Assembly: GCF_000218685.1 (NCBI RefSeq)
Contig: NW_006763293.1
Span: 2,973,968 to 3,037,967, forward strand
Direction of reading: 5' to 3'
DNA from: Serpula lacrymans var. lacrymans S7.9
Taxonomy: Eukaryota; Basidiomycota; Agaricomycetes; Boletales; Serpulaceae
Length of the DNA stretch: 64,000 nucleotides
Part shown: in pieces, positions 23,707-36,400 of the stretch
Layout: each line of letters opens with the position of its first letter
How positions within the stretch are numbered: position 1 is the first letter of the stretch
Translations under genes and position numbers: made by a program
Notes under the pieces: generated by a model
Seen by the model: only the letters and a program-made list of their open reading frames with translations
Told to the model about the DNA's origin: nothing
Database searches by the model: none

Positions 23707-26700
23707 TTACGAATCCCAGTCTTCTAAAGCGAAGGCAAGAACGCCAAATGCAGGTGCCGCTTGCCCCGTCCCTCCAGCAAAACTTTCCGCTCCTCTGCGG
23801 ATGAAACGAACCAAACCGTCAAGTTCTGATGACAGTTTCTCTAGCCGACTCGAAAATTCCTCTTCAGCAAATGACATGGTTGATGTAGCCATAGAAAACG
23901 ACGGCTCAGGTGCAGATTCTGTGAACTTCTCGTCGTTATCGGATTCATTGTCGGAACTATCTTCAGACTCCTGTGATGGCTGTGAGAAGCCAATGACGTT
24001 TTTTCTTTGGCGACGTTGGCGTCTGCTACGGTGGCGTTTCATACTAATCGACAGACGCGATATGTCGTGCGTCGTGTCCCCTGCAAACGAAACAAAGAAC
24101 TCGCTGAAGTAGAGGCACATGTCAAGTATAGATAGGATAGCCCGGTAGATGGCAGATGTCTTGTGGATATGAAGTTAGTTAAGCGACGAGAGTTTTGATT
24201 AAGTAGAATTTACGTTATTTTGGAGAAGACAGCGGCCTTGTATCCTTTCGAGGCTGAGAATGGACCATGTTAGACTGGTGAGTAATCAGAGAGTGATAAA
24301 ACCCACTGTTCTTCGTGCAGCTTGATCATCTCGCCCAGAGATTGGGCTTTTTCAAACCCTTTGCGAAAATTGAGGATTTGCGTGTGGATGACCTAGTGTA
24401 ATGTGTAATGTGTCAAAAACATTTGCAGTTTTCAATAATGGAAGAAGCACTCACATAAGTCGACAAAAAGTTTAACAACGTGCTTATTGAGGAGGGCTAA
24501 GCATTCCGCCGCGAAGTAAGAAAACAACCCGCTCACTTTACAAACCACGACAATTTGCCCCTCATAGCATAGAAAGCCTTGAGCTCGGTGCGCAAGTGCG
24601 GGACGTTGGCTATAGCGCCGCGAACGAGGATTCTTTCAAGCACATTTTTTGCCCTACGAATCTGAAGGAGGAACACAAATATAGAGCCATATATTTGCAG
24701 GATCCGTGGGGTGAAGATGTATGTGAGGGGAAACGGAACAGCGTATTCTACCAGGAGACCATCTATAGCTTTCACAGTTTTGTTGATCATGCGCGCTTTG
24801 CTGCCTCGGTAGGATATTCGGACAAGGGAGGGCTCTATCCAGTTAGTCGCATTGGCGTCGACAATGTCAGCAAAGGCACTGTTCAGAAAATGGAAATCAT
24901 TCCACGGTTGAGAACTATCCATCTGATGGCCATTTTGATCAGATGACATACAACATGTGTGAGAACTTACTTTAGCAAACAAGACGTCTGTGAAGTGACT
25001 CATTACGTCTCCTTGCTTCATCAGATACAAGTTCTCTATAGATGAGAGATACCGTGAAAGGTCGCAATCTTCAGTCAATACATTCATTAACTGTGTTCCC
25101 ATTGCCTCGCAATATGGCAACAGTTCATCATAGACGACGAGAGACAGGGTGTCCGTGGAAACGGGAGCTGTCGTTTTTCGAGAAAGCAAAGACTGAAACG
25201 AGTACCATCGGAGCTTCTTAACCTGGTCATTGCCTTGTTCAGGGGAAACAGAAATACCCAGAGTACGGAGCAGCCCGACAGCCTTCCCAGCACTCAGGAT
25301 TGGCTCGGATATGTGGGCCAGGAAGGCCGGTGTCATCTGCAATTGAGTCATTGTGTCCTTCTCGGACGAAGAACCACTCCGTAACGTAAAACCATCTGTC
25401 CAAAAATCGGGGTCGACGAGTGCCATTTCGTTATCTTCTATAAAGAACTCATTCTCGAGCGTTATCTGGTGGTCTTGCTGCCCTGCCGAGTCCCGCACTG
25501 GCATACCTTCTCTGAGCCACCGGCCGACTATAGCCCATATAGGTTCTACGGTCCCCGAAAAAACACGTATCAGGGCATCTGCAGTGACTTGCTCACCCAT
25601 AGATGACTGTTCCTGGGCGGCGTTGAAGAGGCGGTCAAGCAAAAATGCTGTTACTGTAGCTGGGGGTATGCGGCTGTGAACATCTGGTAGAGTCCATACC
25701 GCGCTCGAATCAGACGATTGTGTAGCACGGCATAGGACGGTCTGTAGGACATCGAGGATAGCCCTAAATATCCCTGAAAATTGACCTTGAATGCGCTTCT
25801 CGAGACTGAGGAGGCTAACTACTAGAGATGAGCCTAGCCCTATTTGTGCACGACATATCTCTTCCTCTTGATCGGCACACCAAAGCTCAAATGAGCGTAT
25901 CTCGGAATGGATTGCATCGGCGAAGGCCTCGAGGGTGCGTGTCTTATGGTTGTGAAGTAGGAGGTGGGATGGTTGGGGTGTCATATCGGGAACCTTAGAT
26001 ACCGAGATAAAAACAGCCGAGGTAAATCTACGGAGATGGTCTAGTACGGTGGCGGTCTGTGCGAATGAGCTTAGTAAAGAGGTTTGCGATGTCAGAGTCA
26101 AATGAGCCAGTCGGGGAGCTGTAGGGGATGGCTATGAAATGGGCTAGCGTGGGTAAAACGATGCCATAATCTAGAAGAAGAAACGCACGATGAGAGATAG
26201 GGACTGTTCGTCATAGTTTATCATTATATTAGCCCGCCCTTGCAAGCACATGAGCATTTCACGAACAGCGTTGTGTTCATCAATATATTTCTGTTGATAT
26301 GATGGTAAAGAAAATCACACAAGATAATCATTACATTTAAATAGATCACAGACCTTTTGGAAAATTCCGTTTATGGGCGCATCTGCACTTTCTCCCAGTA
26401 GTCGCCAAAGTGACGATCCTATGATATGATAGAGTACAGAATTTTTTTAGCGGGTTACCTGAAATAACTTTATGAAATGACTTACCTAACGTCGATGCGT
26501 CCCCAATGTTGAAGGGCCGAGTAAGATCTACGTCCGTCTGCCAACCTTCCCGCCAATATTGCCGGGACTGTAACTGTTCTATATCTTGACGATGGAGATG
26601 AGTATGGTGAGGAGATTGCTTATATTTTGGGCTCGTGCTTAGGTTGCCTTGGTGTATTGGAGAAGGTTCTTCGTATTCAAGAGAGGACAGGGATGCTTCT

Positions 26701-27622
26701 TCAAAATCATCGGAATCATCTAGAGGAGAGAGTGAAGGTGTACTGCCCCCACTCCGGGTCTCCCAGTCCTCGACGGTGCTTCCGGGAAGTAGTCCATAAG
26801 CACCTTCCCAGTGCTGCCCTTCAAAAGGTTCCTCAGCCAGGATCTCCTTCCATGTTAGCGTGGGTGGTGACTTCTGCGGATTCTTTGTCTTGTCAAGATA
26901 AGTCTCTGCATATTCTAGGGTAGAAGGCAAGTGTGACGACGAGAGAGAAGTCTTTACCGATGTTTATCAGCCACTGACAGACAAAGTCATGTTGGACCTA
27001 CAAGAAATTGTAGATGATCAGGAAGATGAGACAGCTTTGTAACAGCATATTAGCCATCAAACAACAGGTTTATAAGATAATATCACTTTGATGTCCTGGT
27101 CCAAATCGCTATGTTGCGTCAACCGGGACTTCAGAGTTTCAAACGATAGCTCTAAAGCCTCTGCCAAGGCATCATGCGCATTTATGCGAGCTTTTTGGAT
27201 GCGGCTATGTTCCATGAGCATGGATATAACGGGATAGAGAAAAGGCAATCTCACCCGTGAAACTGTTTGTCCAGAGTGGACATGTCGGGACTTGGACCAG
27301 CCTTACTTGCATACTCCAAATTCTTAGAGACAAAGTCGACGGCAGTGTGGAAGTTCTCAGAATCAGCATCTGGTGTCAATCCAGTTATCTGTATAACCAG
27401 GTTCTGACTGAGTGGAAGTAAGCGCGAAGACTGCTTTGTTGCTGGACGCGATATACGCGAACCAGGTCTTTGAGAGATACGAGAATTTGGCCTGAAAGAT
27501 GCGCTGGATAAAGGACGATTTGTGGATATACTAGATGGAGGGCGCTGGGATAGACTGGACGGGGGTCTTTGTGATGAGCGAGAAGAAGGACGGCGTGAAG
27601 GACCTGAGCTGGACGGAACCAT
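23707..27622 (-). CDS. Gamma-tubulin complex component (Spc97/Spc98 family, likely GCP5)
   Basis: GCPs form the gamma-tubulin ring that nucleates microtubules. The N-terminus MVPSSSGPSRRPSSRSS is a Ser/Arg-rich tail. A domain rich in helices follows with QWREGWQ-like and SLWRLLGESADAPING motifs. The C-terminal GCP domain contains LYLMKQGDVMSHFTDVLF, FPLTYIFTPRILQIYGSIF, LLQIRRAKNVLERI and LSWFVNTLLNFLSTYVIH, the last built across an intron (donor after GTAAA, acceptor before CACGTT). FFIEDNEMALVDPDFW resembles GCP5/GCP6-type proteins more than Spc97/98. The protein ends with a Lys/Arg- then acidic-rich tail and FALEDWDS. Its start lies 125 bp from MGM101, transcribed the other way. Confidence 0.88.
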
Positions 27623-27747
27623 CTTATATGCTCATCGTCGTGTCCACGGTTGAGCACATTGCCCAAGTCACGAGGCACTTTCCAACTCCGCGCTTGTACC
27701 AAAGGACGCGAGTTCAAACTTGTGTTTTTGCTACCAATATCACTGAC
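27623..27747. promoter_or_regulatory. Divergent promoter between GCP gene and MGM101
   Basis: Only 125 bp separate the two ATGs (27622 minus, 27748 plus), so the two transcripts must share or overlap promoter sequence. No TATA box is evident. Confidence 0.6.
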
Positions 27748-28866
27748 ATGTCGTTCAGTGGTAAAGCAAGCCGAGCTTTCCTTCAAAGTTATGTAGCTGC
27801 CAGGTCATGTTCACAAAGGCCTCTTGTTGTGTCACGGACATATGTTGCTCCCACCCGAACATGGACACCACGTTCCACAACCAGCAAACCATCCCCGGCG
27901 AGCCCCAAATTTCCCAAAGCAGAAGCCAGTACAACTGTCGAAGGTACTCAGAATTCAGAAACAATTGGAAAGCCAACTAGTGCAGATGAGATTGATGTAA
28001 TGGAAGCTATGTCAATGCCATCTGGAAGTGTCCCGTCGTCTACTGTACTACCTGGTCAGTCTCCTTTCGCCGGGCAAGAAGGGGCATCATCATCTTCCGT
28101 AAATGACTCCTCGGTCATGGACTGGTCTAAGAGCTACTATGGGTTATCCACACAAGCCTTCTCTAAGGAAATAGCAGAGGTGTTGCTGGCTCCAATAGAC
28201 GCATTAGACGTAGAAATGAAACCAGGTAAGCAAGATCTCTAACTTGATGACTATGACTCAAACTCGATCTAGATGGCCTGATTTATCTCCCGGAAATAAA
28301 GTATCGTCGAGTCCTAAACAAGGCGTTTGGCCCTGGAGCTTGGGGTCTTGCCCCTAGAAGCGAAACCAATGTTGGTCCCAAAGTCGTCAGTAGGGAATAT
28401 GCCCTTGTCTGTCAGGGAAGGTGTGTATACGTCCAATTCGCACCAGACTTCTTGCAACTAGTGTTCAATGGTGCATATACATAGACTGGTAGCCATCGCT
28501 CGTGGGGAACAAGAATATTTTGACCCGTCAGGCATCCCAACCGCTACTGAGGCTTGTAAGAGCAATGCGTTAATGCGATGCTGCAAAGATCTGGGCATCG
28601 CGAGTGAACTATGGTGCATTACCCTCCCTGTCCTTCTGTGAGATTTTAGTGTATTGACTCCAACCTACCAGGGATCCCCGTTTCATACGCGAGTTCAAAA
28701 CTAAATACTGTGTAGAGGTGTTTGCGGAACATGCCACAACGAAGAAAAAGTCGGTACCAGTATGCATATTATGTTGACCCTTTTGTTGACGCATAGTGTA
28801 TACTTTAGGAAGAAACTTTGGCGGCGCAAAGATCAACCCAAGTTTGACTACCCTTGGAAAGAGTAG
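27748..28866 (+). CDS. MGM101: Mitochondrial genome maintenance protein MGM101
   Basis: Mgm101 is a Rad52-like single-strand DNA annealing protein needed for mitochondrial DNA repair and recombination. The start [20 protein letters not shown] is an Arg/Ser-rich, acid-free presequence fitting mitochondrial import. A variable Ser/Pro/Thr-rich linker follows. The conserved core has [76 protein letters not shown] and the end [17 protein letters not shown]. The last intron uses donor GTCGGT. The gene is complete and shows no damage. Confidence 0.95.
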
Positions 28867-30150
28867 CACTGCCCATATCTTGAACATTCTGTCTTCTAAA
28901 TTATGGACGTGCACGAATTTGGGAATACTCAATAATAGAAAATCAGCGAGAATTCCTCGGTATGATGTGGCGGTAGACCAGTAGGAGAAGTACTGTCGTC
29001 ACACATCACAATGAGAAAAGCCTGTGATACATTGGAATTTGCATACTTACACTGTTGCGCCATTTTTGCTCTGAGCCTCGGTCTTTAAGGCCCTTACATA
29101 ATGGACTGAGGCCCCGCAACGGTCCAGCGGCTCAGCGGCCCCCCAAGAACCCCTCAAGTTTACACTCCGAGTCAAGGCGTATGTAATTACAGCAAATCAA
29201 GAATCAATAGACCGTTACGAATTTCTTGCAAACAGCCCCATCTATCTCACTCTTGTTTTGGACAGGGTAGTGTCGAGTAGCAAACCAACGTTATATTAAT
29301 CCTTCTTAGAAAGAGCTCATTATCTTCCTGAGACCAGAATTGCTGAGATCCACGAGGAAACCGTCGTGGGCAACGAACTAGCAGTCAGTAGAGAGCAGAA
29401 ACATTTGCCAGTTGGATCACGTACACTCGTACCAAATGAGGTAGGTGAGGCTGTAATCATGTCTACTGATTCTTAATTTGCTGAAATATCATTCGAAGCA
29501 CTACAATCATTTAGTCCAATGGCGATAAGCTGCTCTTTGCACGTTTGATGTTTGATGGCTTGGAAGCTTGGTCACGCTGAAAAGCTCCCTTCAGTTGCTT
29601 TTCATAGGCTTGACTTCCTATTCTAACATATTACACAAAGCTATCTCTTTTTGAGACATACCAAGGCTGAATGTCATTCTCGTACTTTCCGGAAATTACT
29701 CTTCGCAATGCACCTGACAGCTCCATGCACCGCCGTAATATCAATGACAGCGTCAGTTCACATTCTCGCTGTTGCACTAGTTCAATTCGCTGATATTTGC
29801 CCAAACCCTTTTCAGATCTGAGAACTCCAAAAGACGGCTGAGAATAGTACATTCATTCAGCATCCACTGTGACAGTTTGGACAAGCGCGGATTACAGACA
29901 TCAATATTGATTCTTTGTCCGGCGACAGGAATCCACACATTGAACCACCGTGCATCATTCATCGTGACAGCGTTCATGGCTAGCGAATAACATGAATGGT
30001 AGCGGGATCCGGAGTACTACTTCATTGAAGCTATGTTGGGAATATGTGCGTCTAATTCTTTTATTTAAGCCATTGAATATTACCTCTCTCTCTTCATCCG
30101 CCCCCTCACTTCATCAACCAGATTTCACCTCACCAGCCCAGCTCCTAAAC
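28867..30150. other. Intergenic region
   Basis: It contains the tyrosinase promoter; a pyrimidine-rich tract precedes the ATG at 30151. An open plus-strand stretch near 29310-29475 (HYLPETRIAEIHEE) and minus-strand frames at 29631-29977 show no family. I see no repeat or RNA gene. Confidence 0.4.
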
Positions 30151-33046
30151 ATGACTGGTTACTATCCCATTGTCGGTCGAAAGGACACCAATGCCATCTT
30201 CGACCGCCTTGCTATCGAGGAATTGCAGTCAAAGCAACCTCGTCAATTCACTTTGTTCATCATCGCGTATCTCGCTATCCAGCAACGTCCTTTACAAGAG
30301 GGCATCTTCGCCAGTATCGGTTTAAAGGATCCAGCAGGTTCTTTCGACGCCATAGCTGGAATCCACGGCAGGCCCTTTACCGAGTGGCTCGGCGACCAAA
30401 GGCCCCCGGCAGAGCAAGTCACTGACTTTAGTCACAACGACAAGAAGGATACACTTCCAGTCCCATCTCGGTTTGGAGGTACGTTAAAGTGATATTTTAT
30501 GGAAACCATGTCTAACATAGAGCGAATATTCTAGGGTACTGCAAGTAAGTCGGAGAAGGTTTCTATATGTGAAGAAAATAATAATTGTTCGGTCTACAGT
30601 CACGGTGCCGTGTCTTTCCCACCTTGGCACCGTCCTTATGTCTTGCTCATTGAGGTACACATTTATTTATTCCCTGGAGACACACCGATTAATTTTAATG
30701 CGAATAAAATTCGCAGCAATCCATTGGGAACATAGCAAAGGAATTGGCAGCGCAGATTGAGAGTGTCAATCCAGGTGAAAAGGGATTGTGGACTCCAGCT
30801 GCAGAGCAGCTTCGCTTTCCGCAAGTTTTCGTTTCCATTGCATCCCCGCGAAGTCCTGTGCTGAAGTTTTGAACAGCTTTTGGGACTGGGCTGACGAAGT
30901 TGTTGCTACTAAGGGTCTTCCTCCTGTCCTCAAGGAAGACACAGTGAAAATCCAGCTTCTGAAAGATAAACCCCTAGTCGATGTTCCCAATCCCCTCTCT
31001 TACTACCCATACTTTAACGGTGTAGTACCAGGTGACTTCAAAGATACCACTTATACGGTTTGTTCGCTTTCCTTCAATGATGTTTCCAATGTGCTGATAT
31101 CAGTGTAACTATGGTAGTATGGAACTTCATACTTCGCGCAATGGAAGCGTACCTACCGTTACGCGGACAGCACTCCTACACCACCTGGAAGCAACGTAGC
31201 AGCTCTTGACGCGTTGTCCCGTTTTATTTCCTCCAAAACGATTTTACTGATGTTACTTGTATCGCAGGGCATTCAAGGAAGCAGTCCCTGGTCTCAGGGC
31301 TAAAGTTGTACGATTGTTCACGTTCCATGATAACGAGGACCCTGCGAAAACGTAAAGTATCCGGGCCTTGAACATTTGTCATTTCTGATGTCTTACAAAC
31401 TACAGCTGGGATGAATTTTCTAACCACCGCATGCAATCCAAGGGACCCAATGACGATTACATCCATGGTTCACTTGAAGGTGTACACGATACTGTGCACA
31501 GTCTCGTAGTAAGTGATACTTATCCTGTTCTCCGCTCATGCACTGAGCGCATCTGGGTTTAGGGAGGTAATGGGCATATGGTCAGTAGCGTAGTCTCTTT
31601 TTGTTATTACTGGTCTGACACTATTTGTTATTGTCATCACTGCCCACCAGAGTGATCCTGACTATGTGAGTACTTTGGTATTGTCTCGACGTTCGAGTCT
31701 AATTGAAATATAAAAAGGCGGCCTTCGATCCCATCTTCTTTTGTGGGGTTTATTCCATACTACCCATACAAATATATGCTGACTTTTATTAGTGCATCAC
31801 TCCAATGTCGATAGGCTTTGTATGCAATGTTCAGCCCTCGATTAAATTCATACTAACTGTAAAATTTACTTTAGTCGCCTTATGGGAATGGTGCTACTCC
31901 AAATATTGGATGATACCTACTTACGATGATGACGGCGAGGCGCATGCTTTTACTCAGGTGGGTAGAATTTTGGAAACTTAAGATATCAGTCTGACGTACA
32001 GGTGCGATGCTATAGGAACTCGGGACCTACCATCAAGTGTACAATGAAGCTGTCACCCCCGAAGGCGATTTAGCTCCCTTCAGGAATGGCGAAGGAACAT
32101 ACTGGACATCCGATCAGGCGCACTTTTTGGACCCCACTTCCCCAAATTTCTACGCTAAGTGTACTGCTCAACTCATGTGGTTTGTATTGCTGCTGAGCTC
32201 AGGTTTTGCACAGACTACTCTTATCCGAATTTCCAAGGTATCAAAGTCGAGCAGCCTGCTACTGAGGCGCAGCGCCTCAAAGGTAGGGCGGATGTGGCGA
32301 AGTTTTACGGCTACAACCCCCACCAGTCTGTCACGGGAACACATCCCTCATTTTTGGTTCCAAAGTTGCCACTCAGCATTCCTAATGGTTTCAACGTAAT
32401 TCCAAACTATCGGCCATTTGTTGTTCAAGTCCAGCTCCGAGAACATGCTTATGGCAGGGCTTACAACTTCCACTTGACATATAAAACAGCACTGGGCGCT
32501 GAGAAGCATGTCGGCTCCGTCAGTGTCTTTTCTCGAGTTGACACTTCGCCTTGCGAAGGTTGTGCCGCTCGTCGCTCAGCAGGATCCATTGTTCTTGGTA
32601 TCATCCCTATCACTGACAGCATTGTGGAAGAAATCCTCCGCGCAGCACCTGCTAACATCGTCGGCGCAGTTGCTACTGGCATATTTAGCGCAGCAACTGC
32701 TGTCGCAACCGGAAACTTTGGCGGAATATTGGGCCACATCAAGGGCAGTTTGAAGGGATCCCTCGTGGACTATGCAGGTCAGCATTTGGCCGCTGCTGAA
32801 GGTGGAGACGGTGCAGCAGCTGTGCCGCAAAGCGGGTTGGCCTCTGCGAAGGTGACTCCTGTGGAGATCTCGCTCGCATCCCATGCGGTGGCGTCCCACC
32901 CTGTCCATCCCATCCGTATTTTGGACGTGCAGAACCATGGCAGTATTTTCAGTGTAAGCAAAATATTAAGCTGTTTATTGTCAGGAGCTCACCTTTTATT
33001 TACAGAACGGTTGGGCGGCCACACACCAAGACTCTCGACGCAGGTG
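30151..33046 (+). CDS. Tyrosinase (type-3 copper polyphenol oxidase)
   Basis: Tyrosinase hydroxylates monophenols and oxidises diphenols to quinones for melanin. The start is MTGYYPIVGRKD. CuA ligands are the His in AGIHGRPFTEW, the His in YCNHGAVSF and the His in PPWHRPYVLLIE. Cys-x-His in YCNHG matches the thioether Cys-His of mushroom enzymes. CuB ligands are the two His in SLEGVHDTVHSLV and the His of FFLHHSNVDRLFALW. The active site is spread over very short exons: 30535-30544 (10 nt), 31563-31580 (18 nt), 31651-31665 (15 nt), 31718-31742 (25 nt) and 31793-31819 (27 nt). A C-terminal lid domain follows, with a C-x-x-C (SPCEGCAARR), then a hydrophobic Ala/Gly-rich segment, ending THQDSRRR. 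No signal peptide is visible. All ligands are present. Confidence 0.93.
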
Positions 33047-33485
33047 AACGGCAGGGGGCGATCCACGGAGTGGTTGTATGATATAATTGAGGCTTGTGTC
33101 GAGAGAAATAGCCCATCGTATATGTTAAAGTTCTTGTTCTGCGAAGATTGTATGAGTCTCGGTGTCCGTGTACTTGTAGCCCTCAAATGACACCTATTGA
33201 TGAATAATTCGAAGCGTATGGTCGCAAATGCCTGTTGAATATTATGTCTCTGAATATCCAACTAGTCTTTATTCCTTCCTAAGTTGCAAAATTCATATTG
33301 CCGATTACTTACCAACATTTTCGAGCCTCAGCCATAGTTAAACTCATTTTTAGACCGATTGTTCTGCTTTTATTTTCATTAGAACTATCAGTGTTAGGCA
33401 ACATACTTGCTTGCAAAGCACAAGCGATTAGACACCAATCTCTCTATTCATTCAGACTCGCATGCACTATTAGGACATGTTCAAG
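33047..33485. other. Convergent 3' spacer
   Basis: It lies between the ends of the tyrosinase gene (plus) and the RBR gene (minus). It holds only 3' UTRs as far as I can see. Confidence 0.5.
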
Positions 33486-36400
33486 TTACATAATCGTACA
33501 ACCCCAGCTTTTACTTTGTTCTTGTTCTTGCTGACGCGGCGCAAAGCGTGCTGTTTGCATCTCCCCCTCCCGTGCCCGCAGCCGGTTCTCCATTTCTTGC
33601 CTCCTCTGCGTCTGTAAGTATTCCTCCCTCGCCAATGTTCGAAGGCGCTCTTCTTGCTCCTGCCGCCGTTGGGCACGAACGCGCTCCTCCTGTCTCTGTC
33701 TCTGCAATTGTTGTTCTGCTTCTCTCCGTCGTTGTTGGATACGAGCCTCATCCACCTGCTCGCGATGCAACTCCATTTGACGCAACTGTGCCTGAAGCAA
33801 TACCTGCTGCTGTATATGGAAATCAACAGGCTCGGGGACCACGTCTTCTCCATGAATACCACCATGAGCACTGTGCATGTGTTGATAGATGGTGTCAGGG
33901 TCGAAGACACCCAGACACCGCCAGCAAACATGGGCTCCACAACTGTTTCCCCCAAGGAATACGTGAGTACGAGGTTATACTGAGGTATTTAAGAACACTC
34001 ACCGGCATTCCATGTGATTGCACCCCTCCAACTTTTCAATAAGGACGTCACATTGCGGACATTTCTTGACACGTCCATTCTGCTGTGAAATCCACTCGTC
34101 ATTCAAACGCTCTTGTTCCGCTGGATTCCTGTGAATTTTGAACTCCTCACAGCTCATCCCCTCATGAGCGTCATCGTGGCAAGCTGCACAGACAGATGAG
34201 AAGCACGATGGACACTGCATGGCCGCTGCTTCGCCTGAGCATGCAGAGCGATAGATCTGGGTGCAGTCTGGGGTCCTACAGTACTTAAACTCTAGAGGAT
34301 GCCTGGCGACATGTGAATCAAAAGACACTTCGAGCAAGCGGCTGAAAGATGCTGGAGGGAGGAATCTTTGGATCGTGGGTATTGGAATAGGGACACCGCA
34401 TTGAGATTCGTCGCCCAAGCAAGTGAGAGGGAACTGATTAGAATCCGCTACGCTCGCCAAGAGATGGCGCATACATGCTGTACAATAAATATGCCCACAG
34501 CCTAGTAGGACTGGCGACGAAACATCGTCGTAGCATATAGGGCACGACTGCGTCACAGACGACGGATCAGGGAGCGCATGGAACTCGTTCAGCGACTCGT
34601 CGATCAACCTCGAGAGTACGTGTCGAGCCTCCTCATCCCCTGTGACGGTAATCTGCTGACTAGACGCATTGAATCTGACGTTATCCTCGCCGATTGTTTC
34701 CTTGAGAGTGGTAATGCCGTGTCGTACGAAGAAGCTAATGGACTGCCTCTTCAAAAAAACGGTATATTCCATAGACGACAACTTTTCCAACTGTGCCTTG
34801 ACAAGTTCTCGAGCGCGTTCAACGGCTTGGGGCTCTCCAAAAACCTTTAGTGTCTGTCGTCTCCAATCTGTACGTAGATATGCACCTGTCTCATCAAAGA
34901 CGGAGCGCACAAATGTGTTCCTGCTGAACCCGAGTGACCGGTGCCATCCATCGACCTGTTCTCCCGCGATGAGGTTCTCAACCCTCACTTTGAGCGCACC
35001 GATGGCCGGTTTCACAGATCCTGAGACGCGAACACGGACAATATTTCCCTGTTCCTGTATGTTCAAAGTACACGCCTTCTTGTCTTTGATGCTCTCAACC
35101 AGCGAGGCCCACTGCATCTTCTGCGCCTGGTACTGTTCAGCTGGAATGACGATCGTATAGTGCATTGGGCTCTGGAGTCGGGTCCAGCAGACAGCATTAC
35201 CGATGTAGGGAAAACGCCGATCACCGAGGTGTCTGTGGGCTTTCTGTGCTTCATCCCAAGACGCGAATCGTACACGGACAGAGATGTTGCCGTCCATGCT
35301 ATTAGAAGTTGATGTCTGGTCGAATGATATCACTGCACCAGGAGCAACGACACGTTTGATGTCTTCGTGTATCTGTTGAATACCGTGATCGACGTTGTAA
35401 CCTCGTCCTTCCAGACGCCTGACCAAAGGAGATCCAGAAAAGTTTACAATGTCCTGTTCGGTAACACTCCACGGAAGATTATTGATTTTGATCGAATTCG
35501 GTCGAAAACTTGCCACAAATCGTCCGGGGGGCGGTGAATTTATTTCAACCTTGACTCGACGGCCTAAGCAAATCTGGCGGTTTAGCTCATGAACCTTACG
35601 AATAGCAGGAATGTCTTCGGGGAACTCGACGATATAACGGACGGAGGGTGCACGCCAGGATATAGTGAGCACATCAATGTCACGAGCTGCCGCTGCAGAC
35701 ATACTCCCAGGGCTGTTATATGTGCCCACTTCAAAGACCAGCGTCTCGTCCCTAAATTCGGTACCATCGAGCCCAACAGCTATGGCATGCCCAGATTCGG
35801 CATCCGTGATTATCTCCGCTTCCTGCTTCTCTCCAGGCACCCTTTTCATGCCAGCAATCTGAAAACTCCCTGCATCTATACCCTGCTGCGTGAAAATCGC
35901 ACACACTTCCTCCTCGCTCGCATCGAGTGGGAGGTTTTTGACACGTACTGTGCATGATTCAAAACCGGTGATGAGATTCGAGATACTGAGTCCTGCTCTG
36001 AATGTGATGATAGACCCAAGGACGATGCGTTGGATGACCTTTGCTGCATCTTCTTTTGCGAGCTGGGCTACATGTGCCTGGCGCTGTGCTTCGCGAGCAG
36101 CTTCTTGTTCCTTTATCCTTGCCTGGCGGGCTGCTTCTTGTTCCCTTAGCCTTGCTTGACGCGCTTCTTCTTGCGCCTTTATCTTAGCCTGACGAGCAGC
36201 CTTTTGCTCCCTTAGCCTTGCTTGGCGTGCTTCTTCTTGCTTCTTCATCCTTGCCTGTCGTGCAGCCTCTTGCTCCCTCAACCTAGCCTGACGTTCCTCT
36301 TCTTCTTGCTCCTTTATCTTGGCCTGTCGTGCAGCCTCTTGCTCCCTCAACCTAGCTTGACGTTCCTGTTCTTCTTGCTCCTTTATCCTGGCCTGACGTG

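Noticed and set aside
29631..29977. Minus-strand frames upstream of tyrosinase as a small gene
   Set aside because: Overlapping frames with no start context, no domain and no credible splice join.
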